The notes below the pieces were generated by a model. The model saw only the letters and a program-made list of their open reading frames with translations. It did not search any database and had not been told where the DNA came from. Both the position numbers and the translations under genes were made by a program. From the NCBI GenBank assembly GCA_011032825.1, contig JAADJZ010000005.1, positions 377,001 to 441,000 on the forward strand: a stretch of DNA of 64,000 bases, given 5' to 3'. The DNA is from Massariosphaeria phaeospora. Taxonomy: Eukaryota; Ascomycota; Dothideomycetes; Pleosporales. Position 1 is the stretch's first letter. The number at the start of each line of letters is the position of its first letter. Of the stretch, positions 33,920 through 43,950 are shown in pieces.

Positions 33920-35115
33920 AGATTCCGAGAACGAAGCGGCCAGTCCTTTCCACGTGTCGTTACTGGTTTTGAGGATAGCAGCTATTCGAATTTCCTATCG
34001 CTTCGACTGTATCACTGTTGCTTGAGTCTTTGTCTCTTTCTTACTAGGATGTCCCTGCCCACACTCAATGGGGTACCGGTTGCCTGCCACCTTCCGTCAC
34101 TCTTGTATACCTGTCGTCCCACAAAGATTTCGTATGGGTGGTATATCGGAGTCCTCGGAATTATTGCTGCATGGTACACGTCCACAATCCGCACCTACCC
34201 TCTCGATGTCAACGGAGGGTCGACGTTCAAACAAACTTTGCCGTGGCGATTCAGGGCCACGCGCTCTCAGCCAGTAACCGTGCCAATGCGTCGTGGCAAA
34301 AACGGGCTGGCGTCAGCGCTTGACCACACGGTCCAGCTGTTCGTCGCGTATCGTGAACGTCGTGCGAAGGGCACTGGCTTCTCAACAAAAGCTGCCCAAC
34401 ACCTCAAGGAAAGCAATATCGGAAAGAACGAATGATGATATTCCCTGCTTTCATATGTGCGCAACGGTATATGGAAGATGGGCGACTGATACCTTCGCTG
34501 TGTTACGAGGACGAGGACGACTCTATCGGCAACGGGGAACCTGAAGGGTAGGATATACTTGAGGTATTATTCCGATTGTGCGAAGGATGGAAAGGACGCA
34601 TGGAAGCATGCGCGAGTCTGCACGTCATCATATCCCCCGCCCAACCACACACCGACACGACGATACAGAGTAGCGCCGAACTGCACTGTTCTGCTGAAAG
34701 CTCAGCTCAGCCCGAAAAACATGTCGGGCCGCAATGCAACGCAACGAATGCGTCCAATGAGTGAGCGGGGGAAGTGCGGAATTTAGAATCAACGAATATG
34801 AACGAAGGAAAGAAAATTCGCAAGGGAATTGATGGGAAATTGATAGAACGTACGCCTATGTAGCTGTAGACGTTGGCTTTTGTACTGTCTGTATCCTACC
34901 TACCTAATTAGCTGGGAAAGGAGTTATGAGGGCAAGGAAGGGAACTGAACTAATTGTCCTTTGATATGTCTATGTGGAAAGGTCTTGTCGTGCAGTGCAG
35001 TGTAAAAAAATAAACAAAGTACCCTACCCCGCTAGACTACAAAACGTGTTATTGGCTCTCTGTAATGTGTGCTCTGTGCGAGATAGAAGATGCATCATAG
35101 ATTATAGGTCATAGG
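33920..35115. other. Intergenic, about 1.2 kb
   Basis: 3' flank of the C2H2 gene. Normal composition until about 35.1 kb. Open frames at 34.0-34.5 kb overlap in several registers and have no family features. Confidence 0.5.
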
Positions 35116-35336
35116 TGTAAGGCCGGGTAGCCTTACGTGTTTGTTTCCTTCCGATTGATGGCCACTGTGGGCCTTAACGGGCTAGACTAGTCCCTTGCGA
35201 GGCCTTTAAAGGTACCCCGCACCGAATCGCTGCCAAGACAGCGATTCGTCTCTCTTACACGAATATACTATCTTCATCACTATACTATTGATCTATCTCA
35301 AGTGTTATCAAACCTACGATTAGACGTAGTCTTACA
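35116..35336. repeat. Solo LTR, 221 bp, with target duplication ATAGG
   Basis: Begins TGTAAG and ends CTTACA, a perfect terminal inverted repeat, and is flanked by the identical 5-bp sequence ATAGG at 35111-35115 and 35337-35341. No internal retrotransposon sequence remains next to it, so it looks like the product of LTR-LTR recombination. Its base composition is normal, unlike everything to its right, so it escaped RIP or arrived later. Confidence 0.88.
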
Positions 35337-35341
35337 ATAGG

Positions 35342-35617
35342 TCGTAGATTATAGAGCGAAAGTAACAAGACTTTTAATGTTCTATATGTATGCTAGTTGT
35401 TAAATCGCATTCGTAGTCTATTGTTCTTATAATTATACTTAGATTTCTAGTATAAAGTATAGTAATAGTATAATGCGTAGTTCTTTAATAAAAATCTATA
35501 GTACTATACTTACTTATATTGCTTGCATCTATACTTTTCGCAGCTTAAAGTTGTTTAATTTTTATTTATTATTATCTTTTAAATGCTGCATAAATAGTTT
35601 TTTTGCTTTTTAAACTA
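35342..35617. other. AT-rich spacer at the edge of the transposon block
   Basis: 276 bp of AT-rich sequence between the solo LTR and element D. No structure identified. Confidence 0.5.
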
Positions 35618-35973
35618 ACGTACTTTACGGCTTCGCAAGCTACATAGCTTCGCAAGCTACTTTTACTAAGCTTCTACTAAAATTACTACTTTTCTTAATG
35701 CTTTAACAACAATATTACTTAGAAGCTTTAAAAAAAGCTTAAGTACAAAATGCGCTTTAAGCTATTAAACAAAATGCAATAATTTTTTAGCAACGCGCTG
35801 CAGCTATTTATAGCGTCTATTAGACAATACTAAGCTATCAACGCGCTAAACAACTTTTACAAGCAAATCGCTAGCTTAAATTAAAAAATCTAACTAAGTT
35901 TAAAAAAAAAGTAGTTGTTAAGCATATACTTAATTTAGTTGCGCAAGAATTTCTTTTTTAGCTTGCAGCTATA

Positions 35974-37817
35974 ACGTGTTTCATTAGTAAGTCGGCTACT
36001 TTAGTAAGTTGGCTACTAAACCCTAGCGTCGCGCACGCGCAGCGACGTAGTGCAACACTACAACAAATTACTATACTATACGCAATAGAATAATATTATT
36101 TAAAAGCAGTACTACTATCTACATTCTCTATTTCTACTTTACAAGTGCGAGAATTATGCTCAATCTCGCTGCAACGGCCGCAGCGCCTCTTTGCGCGCAC
36201 CCTCTTCGCAGGCGTTTCGCTGTTTTTACAACTACTACTCTTCTTTGCAGCAATTAAGTTAGATACTTTACTAACTATTAAAGTCTTTTTAACTTGTACG
36301 TATTGCCTTTTACAAGTTTTGCGCTTTGTAAGCTTTTTAATTGCGCTTTGCATACGCGCTTGTTTTTTTTGCAACAACACTATATTATGCGCTATCTGCT
36401 GCGCGCTTTTACTTAGCTGTTGTACCTGCTCGTTAAAAGAGCTCGCTAAAGAACTTAAGCGCTTTTGCATTCTCTGTTAAATAAGCGTAGTCTAAGCTTT
36501 TAGCTCTTTTGCGTTGCGCAGCGTTTTTGCTTTTTATACAGCGTCGTTGCGCTGTAGCAAAGTTAGCGTGCGCAACTTTACATTAAGCTTCAATAACACT
36601 GCATCTAGGTTAAATAGAACTAATCTAGCGCTTTTAAACCCTGCGCGAGCGTTTTCTTTAGTAAATGTATGCTCGTAGGCAGCTTTAAAGGCTAGTAAAA
36701 AAGTTTTTTTGCTAATGTAGTAGATGTAGTTGCGCGCTAAAGCTAAGATACTATTGCTATAAAAGCGCTTTAGCGGCGCGAAGCAAGCAACGTTGAAAAG
36801 CTATAGCAAGTGCAATAAGTAAGATAGCATGCAAAAAGCAATAATCTTGTTCTCCTTGCAGTAGTTCTAGAAAGCAAGCGAGCAATAGCTTTTGTAGCTG
36901 TTAATAATAAGTAGCCTGTACGCTCTTACAGACTTTGCATGCGTATTAAAGTGTTTAAGCTAGTTAACCCTAAGATCGTTGCTCGTCTAGCTATTTAGAC
37001 TAACTTAGATAACCTAGTTGCGTAGTATTCTTAGCTTAAACTAAGTAGAAATTAAAACTTTGCTAGCGAAGATAATAAAGGGTAGAATGCGCTTTTCCGT
37101 TGCGCTAACAGCTTGTATTAGAGTAGTTTATTTGCGATTGCTAAGCTGTAGTTTCTTTGCTTTCTTAGACTTATCTAAGCCTGTTACTACGAGCTAAGAC
37201 GTAATTTTGCCTATTAAGAAGCCTAATTTATCAAAGTTCTAGGTATTCTTATTAAGGATACCGTACTTCGCTTTCACCGATTGAACTAGGCTGAACTAGA
37301 GCTTAATAACTGCTAGGTCTTTGCAGGCAGCTCGCTGGCGATTGTACAAACAGCTCTATCGCGTTCGCAGCTTAAAAGTACGCTTGATAAACCTATTAAC
37401 CTAGCACTTGCTAGTAGAGTTGCATCTGCGCTCTTCTAGCAGTCTATTTGCTATATCTTGTATGTGTGCCTTCAAAAGCAGTAGACTTTGTAGAGATTCG
37501 TTAAGTATACGCTGCACAATCGCTTTTTTTTCTAGTTTTGTAAAGCGCTTTAATTTTAGCTCGCAGTTGCGTCGAGAGCGTCTTTTAGCGCGTTGGTCTT
37601 AGATTGTTAATCGAAAGACTTTGTAGACTGCAGCAGCGCGCCTTTTGCTTTAAATCTGCTTAGATTGAATATTAGAGATAGCAATATATATATCGCCTTT
37701 AGTATAAGTACTTTGCGCGTTGTGTTGTTAAGACATTACGTATTGTTGCCGCGCAGTCGCTGCGCTAGTGTTTAGTAGCCAACTTACTAAAGTAGCCAAC
37801 TTACTAATAAAACACGT
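35974..37817 (-). mobile_element. A1: 1844-bp pogo-type DNA transposon, copy 1
   Basis: TIR starts ACGTGTTTCATTAGTAAG and is flanked by TA (35972-35973, 37818-37819). Each TIR has two TAGTAAGTYGGCTACT motifs with 17-bp period. It lies in the transposase gene of D and has the same length to the base as copy A2 (54676-56519). Size, TA target and coding type recall the Molly and Pixie elements described from Parastagonospora nodorum; a direct comparison was not possible here. Confidence 0.88.
36096..37736 (-). pseudogene. Transposase remnant in A1 (HTH-CENPB, DDE_1, zinc knuckle)
   Basis: Reads from an ATG at 37736 to the stop at 36096, 547 codons. An N-terminal psq/CENP-B-like HTH region, the DDE core (NFDKLGFLIG for the usual NFDETGF; YCKENKIIAFCM; HLL..L.V.CFAPLKR) and a C-terminal CGRCSEIEHNSRTC knuckle are recognisable. 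Stops occur where the family has Gln or Arg/Trp; for example codon 3 is TAA here but CAA in A2. RIP is the likely cause. The last 124 codons are still open. Confidence 0.85.
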
Positions 37818-37935
37818 TAGCTAATATAGCTAATTTCTTGCGCGCAAAGCGCAATCTAAGCTAAGTTAGCGTAAACTAGCTTAGTACGTTTGTTAAACGT
37901 TGCTCTAAACTTAAAGTAAAATTTAATTGCAAGTA

Positions 37936-38368
37936 ACGTACTTTATAGGTTCGCCGAACACATAGGTTCGCCGAACACTTGTTTTTACTAAAGAAAATCA
38001 ATAATCTAAAGCTTAATAACTCTAGATCTACTTAATAGAATTTTCTAAAAATTTAATATGTTATTTCTGTATACATTAACTTTTCAATTCTAATATAACT
38101 AAGCTCTACCTAGTCTAATTCTAGAGATACAAAAAATACGCTAAAATAATTCTTGTAATTTAGGCTTTCTTTAATAGCTTTTTAAATACTAAGGCTAGAG
38201 CTTAGTAACCTTAGAATCTTAAAGTTTATATAGATGCAGCTTAGTAGTGAAATTTTTAGAGAATTCTATAAAGTAGATCTAAAGTTATTAAGCCTTAGAT
38301 TATTGATTTTCTTTAGTAAAAACAAGTGTTCGGCGAACCTGTGTATTCGGCGAACTTATAAAGTACGT
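37936..38368. mobile_element. M1a: 433-bp MITE with TA target
   Basis: TIR ACGTACTTTATAGGTTCGCC.., two GGTTCGCCGAACAC motifs 17 bp apart at both ends, flanked by TA (37934-37935, 38369-38370). Inserted in D's transposase gene. Same length as M1b (60821-61253). No coding capacity of its own. Confidence 0.88.
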
Positions 38369-38532
38369 TACAACTACAAGAAAGTTTTGTACAAGAACTT
38401 TAAAATTATACGAGTTTAGTTTCGCTTAGTAGCTAACATAAAAGCTAAGTACAACATCTAAAATAAAAATATGTACAACTTTAATAAAACAAGCTTTATA
38501 ATAGGCTAGATATTAACTAAAGTAGTTGTTAC

Positions 38533-38859
38533 TAGAGTAGTAAATAGGTATAGATTAAGTTAAAGTTAAGTTAGCTTACGTAAAACTCTAGTGCTAACTT
38601 AACTTATACCTACGCTAATTAGTTTTAGCGTAGGTATAGATTAAGTTAGTATAGACTTCTACAATTTTATATTTTAATATATTTTCTTTTTATAATTATA
38701 ATCGCTAGTTATAATAAGTTTATTAACCTAAAAGTAGTACCTATAACCTAACTTTAACCTACGCTTTAATTACTCTAACTTAACTTTAACTTTATGTTTG
38801 TGCGAGTTTAACTTAACTTATACTTAACAATAAATACTTTTTACCTATTCGCTAGCGTA
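38533..38859. mobile_element. M2a: hAT-like MITE, 327 bp, 8-bp target duplication GTTGTTAC
   Basis: Ends TAGAGTAGTAAATAGG and (complement) TACGCTAGCGAATAGG; flanked by the identical 8-mer GTTGTTAC at 38525-38532 and 38860-38867. Internally it has further inverted AGGTTAAGTTAAAGTTAAGTT-like tracts. An 8-bp duplication points to a hAT-type transposase in trans. Confidence 0.85.
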
Positions 38860-38932
38860 GTTGTTACAACTTTAGAAAAACAAAAGTAACTAAAGATAGT
38901 ATAGCAAAGTAACAAAAAGTAAACTATAGTTA

Positions 38933-40780
38933 ACGTAAACTACTAGTAACCTAGCTAAACTAGTAACTTAGCTAAAAAATGCTAAAACTACGAATACTAA
39001 TTTGCTTTTAGTATGCTTACACCTACGAACGCGCAATTACGTAAATACAAAAGCAAACTTTTTTTTGCTTTTAAAGCTTTTAATGCTAGCAAATTCTAAA
39101 GCTTTTGCGTAGCTGCATAGTTTTTTACTATCAATTACCGTTAACTTGCTAAACGCAATAAAAAAAACACTTTTTAGTTTAAAAACTACTTTTACTCTTT
39201 GTAAGCTTGCGAGCACTAAAGAAAAAACAATTGTTTAATATACTCTTAACTTTAACGCGCAAGAATTCGCGCTTTTTCTATCTAAAGTAGCTAATATAGC
39301 TAATAAACTACTAGGCAAGCGTAGTAGTAAGCTAGTAAGCAAAAACTAGTTTACGCGCTTCGTAACGCGTTTATCTAAGCTTAAAATAGCTTTTAATTGA
39401 GCTAAGAATAAGCAGAGAATACTACAAGAAAATTCTAAAGTAATTAGCGCGTAGTTTAAGCTAGTAAAGAAAACAATAGCTAAGTATAGCGTACACCTAA
39501 ACAACGTGCACAACTTTAATAAAACTATTTTCTAAATAAGTATTATTAGGTTTATAAAAGTCGTAACAAGCTTTTAAAAACGTACTCAACTTAATCTTAT
39601 TTAGCTAGGCAATTAAAAGTAGGTAATAGTTATCTAAAGCATTTGCGCTGCAAAGTACGCGATTTTACTATTTATTATCTACAAAAAGCGCGTTTACATT
39701 TTAGCATAGTACAAGAAAAACTCTATACCTAGCAATTAAAAACTTTTAGTTTCTAAGAACAGCTAGACAAACAACGCTTTTAGTTTTAAATAGTTAAAGT
39801 ACTTTAACGCGCACACAAAAGCGCGTTAAGTAGAAAAGTATTAGCTACTTATTTTAAACAGCTATAAAAGCTACTAATTTTAGAATTTTAAAAACTATTG
39901 TTTTAAAAACAAAAATTTTACGCTTTGCATGCTAGCTTATTTTTTTATATTCTTTAGCTGCTAGATGTAGTTTACTTTTTGCTACTAAAGCTAAAGTACT
40001 TTTAACGCGTTTGAAACTTAGCGCGCTAGCGCGTTTTTTATATTAACAAAGAAAGCTTTCTACTAGCTTTTAGAAACGCGTTTTTTAAAGTGTTTACAAC
40101 AAAGAACTGCAAAAAAGCTTTTAAAGCTTTAAAACTAGTTTCTATTAACGCGTAGGTAGTTCTTAGTTGTTTTAAAGTACAGCTACGTACTTTGCTACTA
40201 CTTTTCGCACTAGAAACGCCGTAGCAGTTAAAAACTCTAAGCAATACACTTAAATTTAAATCGCAATTAAAGCTAGTACGCTATTTTATTACTAAATTGC
40301 TTACTTTAGCGCAAAGTAGCTTCTTTTAGCTTGTAAAAAAAGCTAAATTAATGCTGTATTAGAACGCGCTTAAAGACTACTATATCAAAGAGCTTAAAAT
40401 TAATTAGCAAAGATAACCAATTAGAAATTGCGCAAATAGAAGCGAATTTAGCATAGTAGTATAATAGAGTATAGTAATAGATTAGCGTAAGTAGCTGCTA
40501 AAGCGTTTACAGCGCTTTAGCTATTAAAAAAAGCGCGTAGTAAAGAAAGTTAAAAAAAAGCACAACTAGCTCTACGGCGCTATAGAAACTATAGTAATAC
40601 AAAGCATAATGCCTAAACTTGCTAAAAGAATACAAAAAAAGCTTTTAAATCTAAAACTAGCACAACGTACGCAAGTTTTTTATTTAATAGCAATTAATTT
40701 AATGTTCTTTGAAATAAGTTAGTTGTGCTAAGCATTTTTAGCTAGGTTACTAGTTTAGCTAAGTTACTAGTAGCTTACGT
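38933..40780 (+). mobile_element. B: 1848-bp pogo-type DNA transposon
   Basis: TIR starts ACGTAAACTACTAGTAACC, flanked by TA (38931-38932, 40781-40782), with two ACTAGTAACYTAGCTAA motifs 17 bp apart at both ends. It carries a plus-strand transposase remnant (N-terminus near 39020; C-terminal CMLAY.FLYSL..L.V and INKESFLLAFRNAFFKVFTTKN near 39930-40100) with many stops. It is nested in D. The transposase is related to those of E and F. Confidence 0.85.
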
Positions 40781-41397
40781 TATCTAAAGCATTAACGCAG
40801 TAGATTAAGCTATTTTACTTTTTATTATCTTTAAAAGCTGCTACTACTTTTTTGCTTACTATAAAGAAAATAACTTGCTTTAAAACTAAGTTATTGCAGT
40901 TTCTAAAAACAGCTAAACAACAAATAAACTTAGTTTTAAGTAGTTAAAGCACTTTAATAAGCATACAAAAAAAAAGTAATTAGTAACTACTAACTACTCG
41001 CAATTAATAGCTATAAAAGCTACAACTCGCTTAAATTCTAGCAATACTACAAAATAAAACAAGATTATTACTATTTGCATGCTTTCGTACTTATCGCACT
41101 TTCTATTGCTTTTTAATGTAAGTTGTTTTGCTTTTTTTTAAAAAGCGTACGAGCGCTAAGCTAAAGATTTTATACACAACCAAATTACTTACATTACAAA
41201 AATTAAGTTTTTACTATTATTTATACGCGCTTATAATGCTGCAATTACTTTTAGTAATATCTAAAAAAAGTTTTAAAGTGCTAGATTAGTTTTATTTAAC
41301 TTAAAACAAGTTATAACAGCTTTTTACGTCTAGTTGCGTACTCTATTACTACTACTTATTAACAACAAGCTTTAGTAGTTGCAAACTTTAAGCAATA

Positions 41398-41738
41398 TGT
41401 TATTAAAAGTGTTTTTTTATTAAAAGTAATTGTAATTAGACTTAGAAATTCTGCTTAAAGAATTGTTTTATGTTTAAAGAGCTTAATAACAACAAAAAAA
41501 AACAATTTTAATTCTATTTTAAATAGAATAACAAAGTAACAATTTGTTGCCTATAGATCTAATCTATGTATAAAATGTACTTAAAAAAGTTAGCTACAAA
41601 AAATCTAAACTATAAAAAAAATCTTGCTAATTTATACAGTTTTATAATTCTTTGCTAAAAGCGTTTTACTTAGTTTACTTAGTATGCTTAGTGCTAAGCG
41701 CATTAATTTTGCTAAGTAACTTTTGCTTAGTTTGCTTA
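41398..41738 (-). repeat. G0 left LTR, 5' portion (interrupted by M3)
   Basis: Starts TGTTATTAAAAG inside D and matches 57775-58060 closely (shared core near 41540 and 57920). It stops at TA 41737-41738 where MITE M3 begins and resumes at about 56812. Belongs to Gypsy element G0, whose pol reads on the minus strand. Confidence 0.7.
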
Positions 41739-41777
41739 ACGTACTTTACAAGTTCGTTGCCTACACGAGTTTGCTAC

Positions 41778-42207
41778 TGTAAAAGCTAAGCGAACTTAGA
41801 AAAGTTGTTTATTAAGCTTAGATTAGTTCTTGGAAAATAAGTAAGTTCAATAGACTAAAGAAGTTTGTATAGCGTTTAATACTAAGGCAGTAGCAAGCTT
41901 CGTTTTGCAAAGAGTATAGAAGTTAAAGTAAAAGTTAACTTGTAGATTGTAAAATTAAAAACAACAACTATAAAAGTGCGTTGCTTTCTTAAGTTTATAT
42001 ACTAGAAAGTGTTTTTGCTTATTCTTAAGCGCTTACTAGTAAGTAGTGCTTATTGCCAAGCGCTTACTATTAAGCGCGCTTATTTTTAAGCGCTTACTAT
42101 TAAGCGGTTACGTAACTAAAGTTTAGTTAGCTTACTATGTAACTCTATTAGTAGCTTATAACCTAAGCGCTTCGCGCTAAGCCTAGTCGTAATACTAGAT
42201 TGTAACA
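41778..42207 (-). repeat. G1 left (3') LTR, 430 bp
   Basis: TGTAAAAGC...TTGTAACA. Contains a run of TTAAGCGCTTACTA repeats. Pairs with 54144-54573; equal length, differences seen are transitions. Confidence 0.85.
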
Positions 42208-42858
42208 TTATTTTCTTTTTTTAATAATTCGTTTTTGAATTGTAGAAGCTGCTTATTTTGTACAAGTAGCTAAAGTTACCTCGCATTTAGCTAGTAGCAA
42301 CTTGCGATGTTTTTGTTAACTTATCGTTGCTTTTGTTTTAGCTTTAAAATCTGTTAAGCTAATACACTTGCTAAAATTGCTTGTAATTATTGTTTTCTAC
42401 AAAGTTTAAATTGTTTTGTTATGCTAGATTCTTGTTTAAAGTGCGCTAAGTGCACGTGTTTAGGTTAAGCATATGTTAACATATTGTAAAAGTTGTTAAA
42501 TCGTACTTGTAAAGAGTATAGAAAGAAAGTAGATAAAGATAAAAAGTTGTTAGCAGAAGTAATAAATTGTTTGCTGCAAAATAAAAAGATTCTAAAGCAG
42601 GCAAAAAAGCGAGCGCGCAAGAAAACTCTTTGTTTTGCGTTAAAAATAGAAGCGTCGAGCGAAACTAAGCTAGCAAAGAAAATTAACTATTCTGCAGCGT
42701 TAATTAGAATAGAGTTCTCGCTTACGATGTAAGCTACAATAAGCTTAATCAATTCTTTCGTTGCTAGTTATAGTGTTTTTAACGATACTATGCTAGAATC
42801 TAGTAGCAGTTCGTAAAGTTCGTGTTTAGTTTCTATGTGTTTTCGCTGTCTAAGTAGC
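42208..42858 (+). other. Antisense ORF module 1 of G1
   Basis: Plus-strand, opposite to gag-pol. Contains an 80-codon open frame (42493-42732) preceded by a Cys-containing stretch (CLKCAKCTC at about 42439) and followed by a conserved tail sequence AGTTTCTATGTGTTTTCGC at about 42830. The encoded segment is Lys/Arg-rich and helical. A second, more decayed module follows at 43333-43950 and related ones occur in G0. Function unknown. Confidence 0.5.
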
Positions 42859-43332
42859 TATAAAGGCTAAGCGAACTTGAAAAAGTCGTTTATTAAGCTT
42901 AGGTTGGTTCTTGGAGAATAAGTAAGTTTGATAGACTAAAAGAAGTTTGTATAGCGTTTAATACTAAGGCAGTAGCAAGCTTCGTTTTGCAAAGAGTATA
43001 AAAGTCAAAGTAAAAGTTAACTTAGGTAATTAAAATTAAAGACAATAAGCTATAAGAGTTTATTGTTTTGATTATATACGTAAGTGTGCTTTGTATAATC
43101 TTCTTGCTTTCGCAAAGCTAATAAATTAGTAAAAGCACTTTAATCTTTTGCTTTTAAAGTGCTACGAAGAGCGTAAAATTAAAGAAAGCATATAGAAAAG
43201 CTATGTTGTTGAGAGAAGTTCTTAGCTTACGTGCTAAGCTTACCTAAGGTATAACCGTGCTCTGTTACCTTAAGCGCTAAAGTAAAAGCATCTTTTTCTT
43301 TTAGCAGCTTAGCGGATTATTAATTGTAATAC
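42859..43332. repeat. Internal LTR-like copy in G1
   Basis: The first 170 bp match the outer LTR (TATAAAGGCTAAGCGAACTT...GTAAAAGTTAACTT); the remainder has diverged but ends in a similar TTGTAATACTA. It lies inside the element, between two antisense modules. The right boundary is approximate. Confidence 0.6.
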
Positions 43333-43950
43333 TATTTCTTTCTTTCTATGCTTTGTCTTTGAAGCTTTTTTTTCGCTATGCTAAAAGCTTTTTCTTCTAA
43401 CAGTACTACACAACGTTTTAATCTTGCAATATTTATTAATTTGTTTAAAAACGTTATGCTTGTTGCTTGCTAAAGCTGTTGTTTTGCGAGCTTAGTTTGC
43501 AAAGTGCATGTTCGTTTAAAACAGTGTAATAAGTGTAATCGTCAAAATCTTAAGAACTATAATATTTAGATTTTAGAAAATAAATAGGTGCTTATTTGTC
43601 AAGAGCGCGAGCGTTTTTAAGCTTAGCTAAAAGTAGTAAAAAAAAAAGCAGCGAAAGTTAAGCAAGCGCTGCGCGAAAATGCAAAGCGTACAGCAAAAGC
43701 TATTGCAATTAAAAAAGCAAGCATCTCGTTGCTAGAATAGCAAGAAGCAACTGCAAGTTCTTTTAATAGTCTAGCGATATTTTCTTTTACCTAGAGTACG
43801 TTGAATAGTTTTAGTAACAAAGTATAAAAAAGCAACGTTTTGTTGTACCTAACTAGTTCTAACAATATCGTACTAGAATCTAGTAGTAGTTTGTAAAGTT
43901 TGTATTTAGTTTCTATGTATTTTCGCTGTCTAGGTATTCTAACTATTTAA
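43333..43950 (+). other. Antisense ORF module 2 of G1, decayed
   Basis: Parallel to module 1: similar start after the LTR-like copy, a Cys-containing stretch near 43500, a Lys/Ala-rich helical stretch near 43620-43720 and the same tail sequence TTTCTATGTATTTTCGC at about 43910. Interrupted by stops. Confidence 0.45.

Larger units (their letters stand above)
35618..41397 (+). mobile_element. D: pogo-type DNA transposon, left part, riddled with insertions
   Basis: Left TIR starts ACGTACTTTACGGCTTCGC after a TA, with two GCTTCGCAAGCTAC copies 17 bp apart. A plus-strand DDE transposase remnant can be followed across five insertions: N-terminal HTH part at about 35700-35970, CENP-B-like part at 37820-37935, NMYNFNKTSF (the NFDETGF block) near 38480, the TVIQ/HF-x-HTK/CMP blocks at 40785-41100 and the C-terminal LDVRLRTP-like block near 41330. 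Insertions in order are A1, M1a, M2a, B and Gypsy G0 at 41398. About 1.33 kb of D remains in the window; the right end should lie beyond it. Many CAA/CAG/CGA positions read as stops. Confidence 0.8.

Noticed and set aside
36145..36480. 111-codon Leu/Phe/Cys-rich frame, repeated at 54847-55182
   Set aside because: Both are antisense to the transposase C-terminus of A1 and A2; conservation between them follows from the transposase copies.
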